Assembly (NCBI GenBank): GCA_022592435.1
Contig: JABYQS010000356.1
Location: 1 to 27,485 of the forward strand
DNA length: 27,485 nucleotides
DNA from: Cerioporus squamosus
Lineage: Eukaryota > Basidiomycota > Agaricomycetes > Polyporales > Polyporaceae
Direction: 5' to 3'
In this document: positions 18,217 through 27,485 of the stretch, in pieces
Position numbering within the stretch: the stretch's first letter is position 1
How the letters are laid out: every line of letters starts with the position of its first letter
Notes under the pieces: model-generated
What the model was told of the DNA's origin: nothing
Seen by the model: only the letters and a program-made list of their open reading frames with translations
The model's database searches: none
Made by a program: the position numbers and the translations under genes

Positions 18217-20547
18217 TCAGCACTTCTCGTATCTACACGTCAAAGAGTGAGACCGAGTCTCTAGGATGCGAGACGAGCGGGAGTGCTCACCTCGATCTGC
18301 TCGAGCTCTTCGGCCGCGGGGGAAGGGACGGGTACATCATGTTGATGTACTTCTTGTACGACATCTTGTAGGGCGGGAACCGGAATCCGAACACAAACGT
18401 ATCGACCCTATTTGCACACGTCAGCAGCCGCGCTGGATGAGATGCAGTCTGCGGCACCGGACTCACCACTTCGGGTTGTCGAGCATCACCCGGTAGTGCG
18501 AGAACTCCTCGAACGCCTGCTTGCCCGCGTAGTAGCCGTCTATGGCACCGTGGAGGTGAGCTATATGCGGAGCGGGGGAAGGGATAAGAGGGCTTACATC
18601 CGCTAGCTCCGACGCCTCCAATGGGGAATCCCGGAACAGCCGGACTGAAGACGCTGTCGTTGGCGAGCGCAGCGCCGCTCTTCGTCTTCGAGAACACTGA
18701 AGAGAAGCGAGTTCAGTTTATGTACTAGACCCAATCACGTAGGATGACGCTCACCTTTCTCCTGGAACTTCTTGTCCTGGGAGAAGACGTAGACGGCCAA
18801 AGGGTCCTCGCTGAAGACAGGTCAGTCCCAATACTCACGAACTGACTCTCCCGACGTACCGCAATCGAATATATTCAATCGCCTCGTCGACATCCTCGAC
18901 GGGTATGACGAGAAGTACCGGCCCGAAGATCTCTCTGTCAAGAAATGAGCGACTTCCCACAACGAGAACCCTAAAGACTTACTCGCTCATCAAGGAGTCA
19001 TCCGCCGGCACGTTGTTGACGATGGTCGGCGCGACGTATCTCTTGTCGACATCCACCTCGCCTCCGCAGATGATCTCGCCCCTGGTATGCTCCAACAAGC
19101 CTTCGATACGCTTGGTGTGGTGCTTGGACACGATGCGTCCAAACGAGTCGGAGTGCTCTGGGCCGTCGGGATAGAAGGTATGGTATCTGAGGAAGGGTGA
19201 GTACCTAAGACATCGTGAACACCGGAGACGTCTACTCACGCATCCTTGAGCGCATCTACGAACTGGTCCTGGAAGCTGCGGGGGACCAAGACATACTCGG
19301 GACACGTGCAGACCTGGGGCGGCAATGTGAGCGTTGAAGTTCGATCTATCATGCTGACAGGCGTACCTGGCCTGCATTCCCGAAGCGACCCCAGAGCAAT
19401 CGTCTCGCTGTTAATGGCAGGTCGACCTTGGGATCTACAACGACAGGGTTCTTGCCTAAAGTTTGCACCAGTGAGTGACGGGATGATGAGTCCCTTACGA
19501 GAAAAGGCGTACCTCCAAGCTATCATTCAACATGAGTCAGTCTGTCTGTGCGCAGGCATCGGAAAACCCGGTTCTCACCTCAAGCGTGACCGGCGTTAGA
19601 TGCTTCGCTGCCGCCATCGCGACGATGCGTCCGACGTGGGTGCCGCCTGAGCAGCTGATGAGTGTCAAAACAGATAGGCATGTTCATAAATCGTACCGAT
19701 GTACATAACTGTGCGCGAGTTAGCGCGTATCCTCTCTCAGAATATGAGATCCAATACTCACTGTGATCCCATCTAAGCTCCAGAGCCTACGTTTGAATAC
19801 TAGTGAGCACCGAGGGCATGGTAGGTCGGTTCCGGACATACCTTCGATGTCTGCTCAGCACCTCCTTGGATAACGTGGTACAGGTCCGAATCAAGGTATT
19901 TCGGGATAAGCTCGGCGAGTAGTTGGCTGACGTGCGGGGTCGCCTCTGACGGTTTGATAACGGCTGCGCATCCCGCCGCTATTGCGCTCACCTGCACACT
20001 CATCAGACACCCACGTTACCACGCAGCAGTTCCGGGTCACTTACCAGGGGGCCCAGGGAAAGGAAGATGGGAACGTTGAAGGGGGATATAATGAGGGCCA
20101 CACCCTTCGGCTCGGCCTTCGTCTTCGGCCCCATGGCGAAGAACTTCATGTTGAACTCGGTCTTCTGCACACGCGCCCACTTTTCTACCTTGTCGTACGC
20201 AAGACGCACATCCTTGAATACGGTAGCGAAGTCATATCTGTAAAGCAAGTCAGCCCGAGCACCCCGTCCTCCGGAACTCGTCACTTACAGCTCCGCTTCG
20301 AGAGGATGGCGGCCGAGGTCCAGCTTCAGCGCCTCCTTCCAGCGATCCTCGTTGTCCTTGAGGATGTAGCCGACTTGTGCAATCTGGTTCTTTCGGAAGG
20401 CGATTGACTTGGCTTTATCGGCGTAGAAAGCTTTGCGAGCCGTGGCATGGATCTAGGGGTACTATGATGTCACCACATCGCTATCATTCCAGCGGAGAGA
20501 AGAAGTACCTTCGGGATATCCTCCAGGGGGGTGTACTGCGTTGACAT
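18217..20547 (-). CDS. Aldehyde dehydrogenase, class 3-like
   Basis: Minus-strand gene of about 17 exons; my model gives 1,482 coding bases (493 residues), close to class 3 ALDH length. Start ATG at 20545-20547 (MSTQYTPLEDIPK). Exons (descending): 20547-20509, 20452-20289, 20237-20045, 19991-19842, 19786-19762, 19708-19697, 19646-19579, 19519-19513, 19455-19367, 19313-19240, 19186-18983, 18934-18860, 18810-18755, 18696-18598, 18560-18467, 18407-18291, 18232-18217. All junctions are GT-AG and in frame. The general-base Glu is E217 (TLELGGK) and the nucleophile is C251 (GQVCTCPEYVL), 34 residues apart as in mammalian ALDH3. Also present are SPFNVPIFLSLGPL, KPSEATPHVS, EIFGPVLLVIP and FPIGGVGASG. 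It oxidises aldehydes to acids with NAD(P)+; fatty or aromatic aldehydes are plausible substrates. The last 16-nt exon is uncertain: reading through its intron gives a stop at 18287. Confidence 0.93.
19513..19519 (-). other. 7-nt microexon of the ALDH gene
   Basis: CTTGGAG is bounded by AG upstream and GT downstream on the minus strand. It is needed to complete TLE-LGG-K, the most conserved ALDH signature. Without it the frame breaks. A second small exon of 12 nt lies at 19697-19708. Confidence 0.85.
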
Positions 20548-22644
20548 GGGGCTTCTGGGCAAGTTGCACGAACAGGGGCAAGAGTGAGGAAGTTGGGGTG
20601 GAGAGGAGAGTAAGTGAGGAGCTCGAACGAGTACATGGGATTTATACTCACCTCCCGACACTTCGTACCGACCTATGGCGCAAGACGGAACAGTGGGCGG
20701 CGACAAGCGTGCTAGACCTGGGAAGACGGCATGCGCCCCAGAGCAAATCGAGCACAGTAAAACTGGATGTCCTGTGTCGTTCGTCGTGGCTACGGACGTC
20801 GCTTGCGAGCCGAGGGCGGCCTGGATCACGGAGCCGCAGCGGAAGTCATCGTGAAACTTCGGCTGTATTACTCGTCAGGAACTGCACAGGCCGCGCGACA
20901 GTGAAAATCCTCCGTGATGGATTGATCGCTACCAAGCTCCAGTTACGCCCAGTCTACGAGAAGTTTTCAGCGTTTGCGGGTCATGAACACACCGGATGAT
21001 AAGTACACGGATAATGCCTACCATCGTCGTTCAACGTTGTGAGTCCCGGGGTTGGGTGCTGGCATATGGTCAGTCTCCGCAGCGACAGATGTCACAGGGA
21101 AACATCGCAGACCTTCCTTAGCTCCCTACCTACGCAACATGCAAACTTGTACATGTCAGAGGTTGAGGGACAAGACGACGTTTGTGCGACAGCTCACAGC
21201 GGTTCGACAGCGGCGGCCTGGAGCGACCCGGCCACCTCGGGGCCCCCGGTATAACCGGGCTACTTAGCGCTCAGAAGCACTGAGCGACTCGGATGTAAGT
21301 AACACTCAGTCCTTAGTACTTACCTCCCGATTCCTCCTCTTGCTAAGCACTGAATATCACCAACATCCCTCCAAAATACCTACAACACGAGCAGACGGCG
21401 CGTGGATACATCAATACAGGATCGGGCGTATCGCTAGGTGCTCCGCCAGCGTTGACTCGGAGGAGTAGCGAGACCGCGGCAACTTCAGATGGGCCTAGAA
21501 GAGAACACGGTTGGAATGATACCCAGCATGCACGGTGGTAAGCTCTGATACAATCGAAAGAGTTCTTCGACGACTACTCTCGGTCCAGTCCAGATGCTAT
21601 CTATATGACGCAAGATGTGGGATCACAGCGGGAGAGAGAAGAAGCAACAGAACCTTGACGAGGAATCGGCCACTTTCGCAACTCCGGCAATGCTATGCAT
21701 GACCTTTCCCAGCCGCTGCAGGTCGGTCCATGGGCACCTCAGCGCAGGAATGGTGCGGCGCTCCCCGATAAGGTCGCTGCGGCTCCCATGCGAAGTGCTC
21801 TAGGTACGAATCGTCACGGCATGTCCTACCTCCTTATCTCTGTCTGCACACTCATACCAGACATTCGCAGAATCTCCACGGTCTGACGCTTCTCCGGTTA
21901 AGGTGCAGCCTTGCATCTCAGCCGCCAGACCTCGTTCCTGCCATTTGTGCATCAATAACCTGCGAAGGAGGCAACATCCACAGCCTTGGGATGAGAGCGG
22001 AAGAGTTGGATGACCGCAGGAGGCAAAGGCCACTACGAGGCACAAGGGTCCATGACGCCGAACGTCATCACGTCCAGAGCTTGGCTACGACACGCGTCTC
22101 TGTACAAGAAGGTTCGTCTGCTCTATTATAGGATCATAATTGAGTTCCGGCACGTTATGCTGACGCTGTGAACCACCGGATGTCCGAGCCTCGATCTTTG
22201 AGAAACTCCGGCGCCGCGCTCGATCCGGATCCAGAAGATGGAAGTGTCGGGGAAACTCGCGCTCGCTGAGCCAGAGCAGGCTGGGTCGACGTCTGTGGTC
22301 GCGCGACCTCATCAACGAACGATTACGGATCTTTGATTGCCACCGTCACTGGGTAAGTCGCGCATTCTGTTGATTTATGTGAAGGGAAAAAACTGTCCAA
22401 AGCCCAAATCACACAGATCCTGTGCTTGCATCGTCGCTTGGATTTCCGGCCTCGCTCGCGGAAGTTGACGATGGACATCCAGGGTTTCCCATGCGTCGCC
22501 CTGGAATTATCAATCCAAGCATCGGTTCAGTTTAATTCTTGAGGAGCCAACCGCGAGCTGTTCACCGACTTCGCTACTGCGAATGGTTCCATCGACTGCC
22601 ATGTATCGGGCGATTCCGGTCTACACCAAGCATGCCACTCCAAT
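20548..22644. other. 2.1-kb intergenic region, no supported gene
   Basis: It lies between the ALDH start and the SDR stop, so the left part should hold the ALDH promoter and the right part the SDR terminator. Open frames here (the longest about 150 codons, 20541-20999 plus) show no family motif, overlap the ALDH start, and have no consistent continuation through splice sites. Two small palindromes occur at 21245-21286. I see no RNA gene or transposon end. Confidence 0.5.
21245..21286. repeat. Two adjacent short palindromes
   Basis: CCCGGT-ATA-ACCGGG (21245-21259) is followed nine bases later by CGCTCA-7 nt-TGAGCG (21268-21286). Both are perfect. They could be protein binding sites or RNA hairpins. 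Confidence 0.6.
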
Positions 22645-23693
22645 CTAGTGTGCACATGAGGGTGACTGGGAGAAATCCTCTCTTCGTGAGTCGTACCTTC
22701 TCTGATTGTGGCTGTTGAGAAGCCCGGACACCGCCAGTCCGTCTGAACCGTTGATGAAATACTGCATGATCGCATGCACCCAGTACGGCGCGACCCTTCG
22801 GCGGCCGCACCCCGCTCGCGCGACGATGCCCTTCGCGAACCTCTCCGTCGTCGGCGTCGTCACGCTCGTCGCGATCGGCGCCTCGTGGTTGTCAGAGTGC
22901 ACCGCGGCCACGGCGAGGTAGGTGTAGCGCACGCCCGTGGGGCCGTCGAAGAAGAGCTCATCGTTGTCGAGCCCGCGCGTGAGCGACTCGAGGAAGCCCT
23001 TCGACGCGGCGTACACGGCGAGCCGGGGCGGGGCGATGTCGCCCGCGACCGAGCCGACGAAGTGGACGAGGACGGGCCCGGACTTGGCGGTGCGCCGGAG
23101 ATGCGGGAGCAGGGCGCGGTTGAGGAAGAGCGGGAACAGCGCGTTTAGGTTGACCAGGCCGTGCACGTTGTCCTCGGTGCGCTCATCGAGTCTGTCGATC
23201 ACGGACGAGGTCAGGATCAGTACATATGCAGAGATGGCATGGCGATGCAAGCGACTTACCTCAACCCACTCATGTCTCCTCCTCCGACGTTGTGATAGAC
23301 CAGGGTGACGTGCAGATCCTTGAACGGCTCGACCATCTTCTCGAAGTCATGGCCCCCTTGCGCCGCATCCGCGATGAAGTACCGCACGTCCGCGTCCTTC
23401 TTCTCCGGGACGCGCGCGCGCAGCTCCTCCACGACCTTCTGCATCTTCGCCTCATTGCGCCCGTGCAGGATCAGGTTGAACCCATTCCGGAGGAGCTCCG
23501 CCGCCGTCGCTTTCCCGATCCCGTCTGTGGCCCCGGTCACGATCGCGTACGTGCGCCCGTTGGGTCCATGGAGGTACCTCCTGATGGACGTCGGGCGGAG
23601 GAAGTACAACCAGATAAAGGATGCGATGCGGTAGAGGTGGGGGATGGCGAGCAGGACGCCGAGGACGGCGAGCGCGTCGACAGTGCGGACCAC
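22645..23693 (-). CDS. Membrane-anchored short-chain dehydrogenase, very-long-chain 3-oxoacyl-CoA reductase-like
   Basis: Two exons, 23693-23260 and 23191-22645, joined by a 68-nt GT-AG intron; 981 coding bases, 326 residues. Residues about 7-32 are a hydrophobic anchor, as in endoplasmic-reticulum 3-ketoacyl-CoA reductases and 17-beta-HSD type 12. The NADP-binding motif TGATDGIG is at 53-60, with NVGGG at 135-139 in place of the common NNAG. The catalytic set is S192, Y205 and K209 (YAASK), correctly spaced. The last 40 residues lack the usual family tail and read into a hydrophilic end with a stop at 22645, so the 3' end is less certain. The enzyme would reduce 3-oxoacyl-CoA or a related ketone with NADPH. 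Strongly GC-rich compared with the flanks. Divergent from the GNAT gene to the right. Confidence 0.88.
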
Positions 23694-23811
23694 GGCTCGT
23701 GTGTTATGGTGGTGGTCCAGTCAAGTCAAGACGCAAGACGTGGTGGGAACCGCAGGTAGATGGCGCTCCCACATACTTATGTTGCTGACCGTCTGGAAGA
23801 ACTTCGAACAC

Positions 23812-23830
23812 CGCGAGTCCGCGACTCGCG
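23812..23830. promoter_or_regulatory. Perfect 8-bp inverted repeat upstream of the SDR gene
   Basis: CGCGAGTC, spacer CGC, then GACTCGCG, about 120 bp upstream of the SDR start. The symmetric layout suits a dimeric transcription factor, although the factor is unknown. Confidence 0.55.
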
Positions 23831-24405
23831 AGCCGGGCCACGACGCGTGACGAGCGCGAGCACGTGGATGACGCGTCGCGTCGCGTCCTCTCGCGTCCTC
23901 TCAGAGCGATGTCTCCTCCTCCTCCTCCCGGTCACTCCATCGCGCGCTTCAGGAAAATCGATCTCGCAACGCAGATTAATGGTCTTCTCTCCCTGCCTCG
24001 ACTGCCTGCGTTCCAACCGGATGCCGCCCGCACCTCCGCGTCACTCTCCAGTTACTAGTAGCTGCGACTCGAGGTCCATATGCAGTCCTTCAAGTTGGGT
24101 AGTGTCTCCTCGTTCTCGTCATGGACTTTACTAACTCACTTGATGCTCTTCGTCGACGCGCGTGTTGCCTCCGTGTCTTTCCTGATCCTGGAGTTGGCAC
24201 AGACCAGATCACTCACCTTGTTCGCTCGCCATCATGGTGTCCGTGCCTGCTGTCAGGCTGCTTCTCAACTCGATATATCCTCGTCAAGCACGAGAGTGGC
24301 AGACCACATGAGGCCAGAATGCATCGCCGCTCACCATGCCTAGCAAGTGCGCTTCTGTATTCAGCGTTCTCAGCGCCGACGGGCGCATCTAGGCGCATCC
24401 CTATG

Positions 24406-24440
24406 AGCCTTGAGGCCTGGGGCCTGAGGCCTTGAGGGGG
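24406..24440. repeat. Short GAGGCCT-type repeat cluster
   Basis: GAGCCT, TGAGGCCT, GGGGCCT, TGAGGCCT and TGAGGGG follow each other within 35 bp, about 120 bp upstream of the GNAT start codon. They could act as a promoter element or be simple-sequence drift. Confidence 0.5.
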
Positions 24441-24557
24441 AGCGCTCTGATCAACATGTATGTGATTACACGCTACTTAACGCGGTCCACGGAGTCCTCC
24501 TGGAACTCACAGCCTCCTAAAGTAACCGTCGACTCCTCCAGCCGCCAGCCAATCTTC

Positions 24558-25608
24558 ATGTCGTCCAGCAAGTACCCCGCCGGGGCATATGTCCGAGTCG
24601 CCCAGCCCTCTGACCACCCTGCGAGCATCCGAGTCCTCACGCGCGCCTTCGCAAAGGATCCTGCCATGAACTGGTACGGCGGCGTGAAGGAGCAAGTGGA
24701 GGACATAGACTCGCCGGCGACGCCCAAGGCCAAGCGCACCTTGCGCAACCTCGGCTGGTTCCAGGGGGCGTTGCTCAGGCTCACTGTGCTCGTCAAGGGC
24801 GTCGTCACCGTGGTTGTCGTTCCTCGCACTGACAACAAAGACGAATCCCAGGCAAGCACCAGAAAGGGCAAGGAGTCGGACTCTTCGAAGGAGGAAGTCG
24901 TGGCAGTATCTCTATGGCTTCCGCCGGGGAAGACGCTCGATGTTGGACCGATCACTGTCCTCCGATCTGGCCTCCTCAAGGTCCTCAAAGGTTGGGGAAT
25001 CGGTGGCGTCAAGGTGAGTCGCTGTTTTCCTGTTCATGACGGGCCGCGGATGGTATCACTCACACTTCGGCTTGTCAGCGCGTACTACTGGAGTTCTCGC
25101 CGGCAGTGGAACGCAGCTTAGAGAAGTCGTTCAAGGCCCACGAGCGAGAGCGACTTGACTCGTGGCACTTACTCGCAGTTGTCGTGGACCCCAACCATCA
25201 AGGGAAGGGTGGGTGGTGCGACTGAGTTCCATTCCGACGACACATAATGATCGCTCTTATGCAGGATACTCGACCATGCTCATGGATGAAGGCTTCCGAC
25301 GCGCCTCACCGAAACCCGTACATCTGGAGGCCACGACCCCGGCCAGCCGAGACATCTACGCCCATCATGGCTTCGAGGTAGTACTTCTCCGCGTGTCGCG
25401 GGTCTCATGCCGTTGCAAGACTGACGTACTTGTCGAGTAGATCGACGAGGAACATCATTTCGGCGTCGGGAAGGTCGACAAGAACGGCATCAAGGCCAAG
25501 GGCGAAGCGGCGACCGGGTATCCGGAGTGGGTCATGACGAAGGTAGGCTCTCTGCCTCGGCCTCGAAAGATGACTAACCTTCCTGTATGCGAATAGTGGT
25601 CGACATAA
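24558..25608 (+). CDS. GNAT-family N-acetyltransferase
   Basis: Five exons (24558-25013, 25079-25208, 25265-25377, 25441-25542, 25597-25608), 813 coding bases, 270 residues, all GT-AG and in frame. The ATG at 24558 (MSSSKYPAGAYVRVAQPSDH) fits better than upstream starts because the acetyltransferase fold begins at once with VRVA and AFAKDPAMNW. The acetyl-CoA loop is VVVDPNHQGKGYSTML, with Q193, G194 and G196 in the Q/R-x-x-G-x-G/A motif and Ser in the last place. Motif B follows as VHLEATTPASRDIYAHHGFE, where the last Tyr and the HGF turn are typical. An acidic/lysine insert (about residues 94-115) interrupts the sheet. The substrate is unknown; the closest type is the fungal 'N-acetyltransferase domain' group that acts on small molecules. 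The last exon codes only WST and stop. Confidence 0.9.
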
Positions 25609-25877
25609 TAGAGGATCGTACACCAACCCTGTCTTCCTAAAATCGTCTGCCTTACCTTGTCTATTGCGATGTTGTCAGTAATCAATGCGTCCGAGAATGC
25701 ATAGGGGAGGAGTCCTGCCCCTACGCCCGTCAAACGGAGGGCCAGTGGTATGACTGTGTAGACTAGACAGGATGGCATAATTCTGGTATCCAGACGGTAG
25801 ATGAACGTTTGAACACGCCTCCGTCAATAAAGTACTCATTCGCACCTCCCACCACCTTCGACTCCCGCACTCCAACA
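25609..25877. other. Convergent intergenic region
   Basis: It lies between the GNAT stop (25608) and the stop of the minus-strand DUF6534 gene (25878). It should contain both 3' ends. I see no coding signal. Confidence 0.5.
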
Positions 25878-27485
25878 TCAGACGCTTCCCGAGCGCTCCT
25901 CCCGACCCATCGGAACCAGGTCGATGACATCCTTGGACGTATCGCGCGTCGGGTAGGTCTCCTGGCTCACGTCTATGCGGATACCGCGGTGACTCCCCGC
26001 CCTGCCAGCATCGCCGAAAAGGGCGCGGTTTCCGAGTCGGCTGGTAGGCACAGTGGAGGAGCCACCGCTCGCAGTGAAGCTCTGCGTCAGCACTCCCGGT
26101 CGGGAGGTGAAAGCACGGTTGTTAAGGCTGACGAGGAACGTGTTGGAGTAGAGCTTCGGGAGGACCAGGGCTCTGATAGAGATAGAGAGTTGAGTAAAGC
26201 AGTTGAGTGATCGGGAAGGGCAGAATGTGATGACTCACGGGCACTCGAACAGAAGGTCGTTCTGCAACCGCGGAGGACTTAGCAGCAGCTCGGTACAGCC
26301 TGAGAACGTTGGAGGGGACTCACCGTGTGAGTCATGAACGCAATGGCGTATACCAGGGCCACAGCCGCTGCAGTGAGGTCGTTTCAGTCCCGTTAGGGAA
26401 CCAGATATCCATTGTCCGTACCAGTCAACGCGCCAGTCTCGACTCCGAGCCGCACGAGCTTGTGTATCATGGCGTCCGATTGCTTAATACCAGTCTTCGA
26501 GCTCAGCAACTGCCAGATGAGCAAATATATCAGAGGTGCATTGGACGCGACCGCCTGGCGATGTTCGATACTTACCAAGTATGCCATGCTTCCAGCAATG
26601 AGAGCGTCGACAACTGTGGCCGTGATGACGCCGACCTGTCGCGATTGTCAGCAGCCAGTCACTGTAGAGCCGGGGCAACGTACTGAGACTATGATGCGAT
26701 TCAGACTCGCTTCGACAGCGTTGGCTTGGATTATGAGGAGCTGCAGACAGGGTGAGCTAGAGTTCGACCCTGGCGAGGGGCGTACGGAACACCTACGATC
26801 ACTCCCCCCGCGATACCCAGCGCCATCTGCGCGAAGGAGAGCTTTGTCTGGAGTCAGATACAAATGCAGGCCGCGAAGAGGAACCAACGTACGAATACGA
26901 TCACTCCGTGAGCACCTTCGAGCACGACAGCATCCAGATCCTCCACGCGAAGAAGCACTGTACGACGAAAGAGACGACGGCCGTCATGATCGGGGCACTG
27001 AACCAGGTGTTGTGGTAGGACGTCAAGCTCTGGATGCTCCCGTAGTCGTACACGTAGATCTCGAAGTAGGACTGCGTGACGAGGCCGATCTGGACCCACT
27101 CCCAGATGAAGGTGCCCCACACGAGGAGCTTGAGGAGACGGCGGTCCTGCGGGAACCAGTGTAGTACATGTCTGAGGGGCATATGCCGATGAGCATCACC
27201 AGAGCTCGGGTCGTGAGGTCCGCGAGTACGACTTACAGCACTGAAGCGTGAGGACGCCTGAAGGCCCCACGCGAGGAAGGCTCCCAGGAGCTAGAGCAAA
27301 TGCAGAACATATAGCCATCAGGCGTGCAGAAAAGTGCGATGGTGGCTACCGACAGACCTGAGGTCCTGCCCTGCACAAAGCTTTGAGAAACATCCGCGAC
27401 GGAGTAATGTCAATGCGGTACTCACAAAAGTGTCAGATTCGGCGGCAGCTGCGGGGCCGTCGGAGCAGTTGCGTTAGAAGGAGCT
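25878..27485 (-). CDS. DUF6534 membrane protein (5' end outside window)
   Basis: Minus-strand multi-exon gene with its stop at 25878. Segments read in order: NATAPTAPQLPPNLTL, a 13-nt exon completing AGPQ, LLGAFLAWGLQASSRFSA, HWFPQDRRLLKLLVWGTFIW, YHNTWFSAPIMTAVVSFVV, SFAQMALGIAGGVI, NAVEASLNRIIVS, VGVITATVVDALIAGSMAYL, LLSSKTGIKQSDAMIHKLV, AVALVYAIAFMTHT, NDLLFEC and LPKLYSNTFLVSLNNR, then a Ser/Arg-rich cytosolic tail. These are the seven-helix-like pattern and the SNTFLxSLNxR end of DUF6534. Most junctions keep frame. The one between the FSA exon and the HWFPQDRR exon is two bases out with the obvious GT-AG sites, so either a splice site escapes me or the gene carries a lesion. Same family as the interrupted gene at 5948-18054 but clearly diverged. 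Function unknown. Confidence 0.85.

Larger units (their letters stand above)
23694..24557. promoter_or_regulatory. Divergent intergenic region between SDR and GNAT genes
   Basis: These 864 bp separate the two start codons and should contain both promoters. The SDR-proximal part is very GC-rich. It contains an inverted repeat (23812-23830), two ACGCGT sites (23843-23848 and 23871-23876), a CACGTG site (23861-23866) and a CCTCTCGCGT repeat at about 23880-23900. Near the GNAT side, 24406-24440 is a run of GAGGCCT-like repeats. I see no conserved coding sequence here. Confidence 0.5.

Noticed and set aside
18287..18289. TGA at 18287 as the certain ALDH stop
   Set aside because: It lies exactly over a consensus GTGAGC donor, and a matching acceptor 58 nt on gives an in-frame short last exon ending at 18217. 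Kept as the alternative end.
20541..20999. 152-codon ORF upstream of ALDH
   Set aside because: It begins with TTG inside the ALDH first exon, on the opposite strand, and shows no recognisable domain.
21245..21286. tRNA gene at the palindromes
   Set aside because: No cloverleaf: acceptor, D and T arms with their conserved bases cannot be placed.
22774..23759. Long plus-strand ORFs across the SDR gene
   Set aside because: They are antisense shadows of a GC-rich coding region. The minus strand carries the full set of SDR motifs with correct spacing.
1..27485. CRISPR array, bacterial operons or phage genes
   Set aside because: No regularly spaced identical repeats. Genes have spliceosomal introns and fungal families throughout.

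Overview
The window looks like nuclear DNA of a filamentous basidiomycete, most likely an Agaricomycete; Polyporales is a guess from gene families. The genes are dense and intron-rich (introns of about 50-65 nt, GT-AG, with several exons of only 7-14 nt). Three families are typical of that group: Plavaka-type transposases, DUF6534 membrane proteins, and chromodomain Ty3/gypsy retrotransposons. No species can be named from sequence alone.

Layout. (1) Positions 1-~5880 are most of a Plavaka/KDZ-related DNA transposon. A transposase gene runs leftward off the window edge. A divergently transcribed companion gene of unknown function runs rightward. A subterminal zone of short GTCTGMAA repeats lies at the right end. 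(2) At 5948-18054 a gene for a DUF6534-type membrane protein is split by a 9,841-bp LTR retrotransposon (7206-17046). The retrotransposon has two 550-bp LTRs that look identical, a 5-bp target duplication GGGAT, Gag-protease-RT-RNase H in one frame, an integrase with chromodomain in another frame, and a third ORF of 422 codons where an env gene would sit. (3) 18217-20547 (minus) is a class 3-like aldehyde dehydrogenase gene of about 17 exons, some very small. (4) 20548-22644 has no gene that I can support. (5) 22645-23693 (minus) is a membrane-anchored short-chain dehydrogenase resembling very-long-chain 3-oxoacyl-CoA reductase. (6) 24558-25608 (plus) is a GNAT-family acetyltransferase. (7) 25878 to the right edge (minus) is a second DUF6534 gene, cut by the window.

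How the parts relate. ALDH, SDR and GNAT are ordinary metabolic genes with their own promoters; nothing shows that they form a pathway. The two DUF6534 genes belong to the same family, but one has been broken by the retrotransposon. The identical LTRs and clean target duplication argue that this happened recently. The most unusual part is the third retrotransposon ORF. It has no membrane segments, so it is not a classical Env. It carries a duplicated proline/glycine motif with many synonymous differences between its two copies, plus matches to PPxY, LC8-binding and SUMO-interaction motifs. A -1 shift between RNase H and integrase makes it unclear whether this copy can still move by itself.
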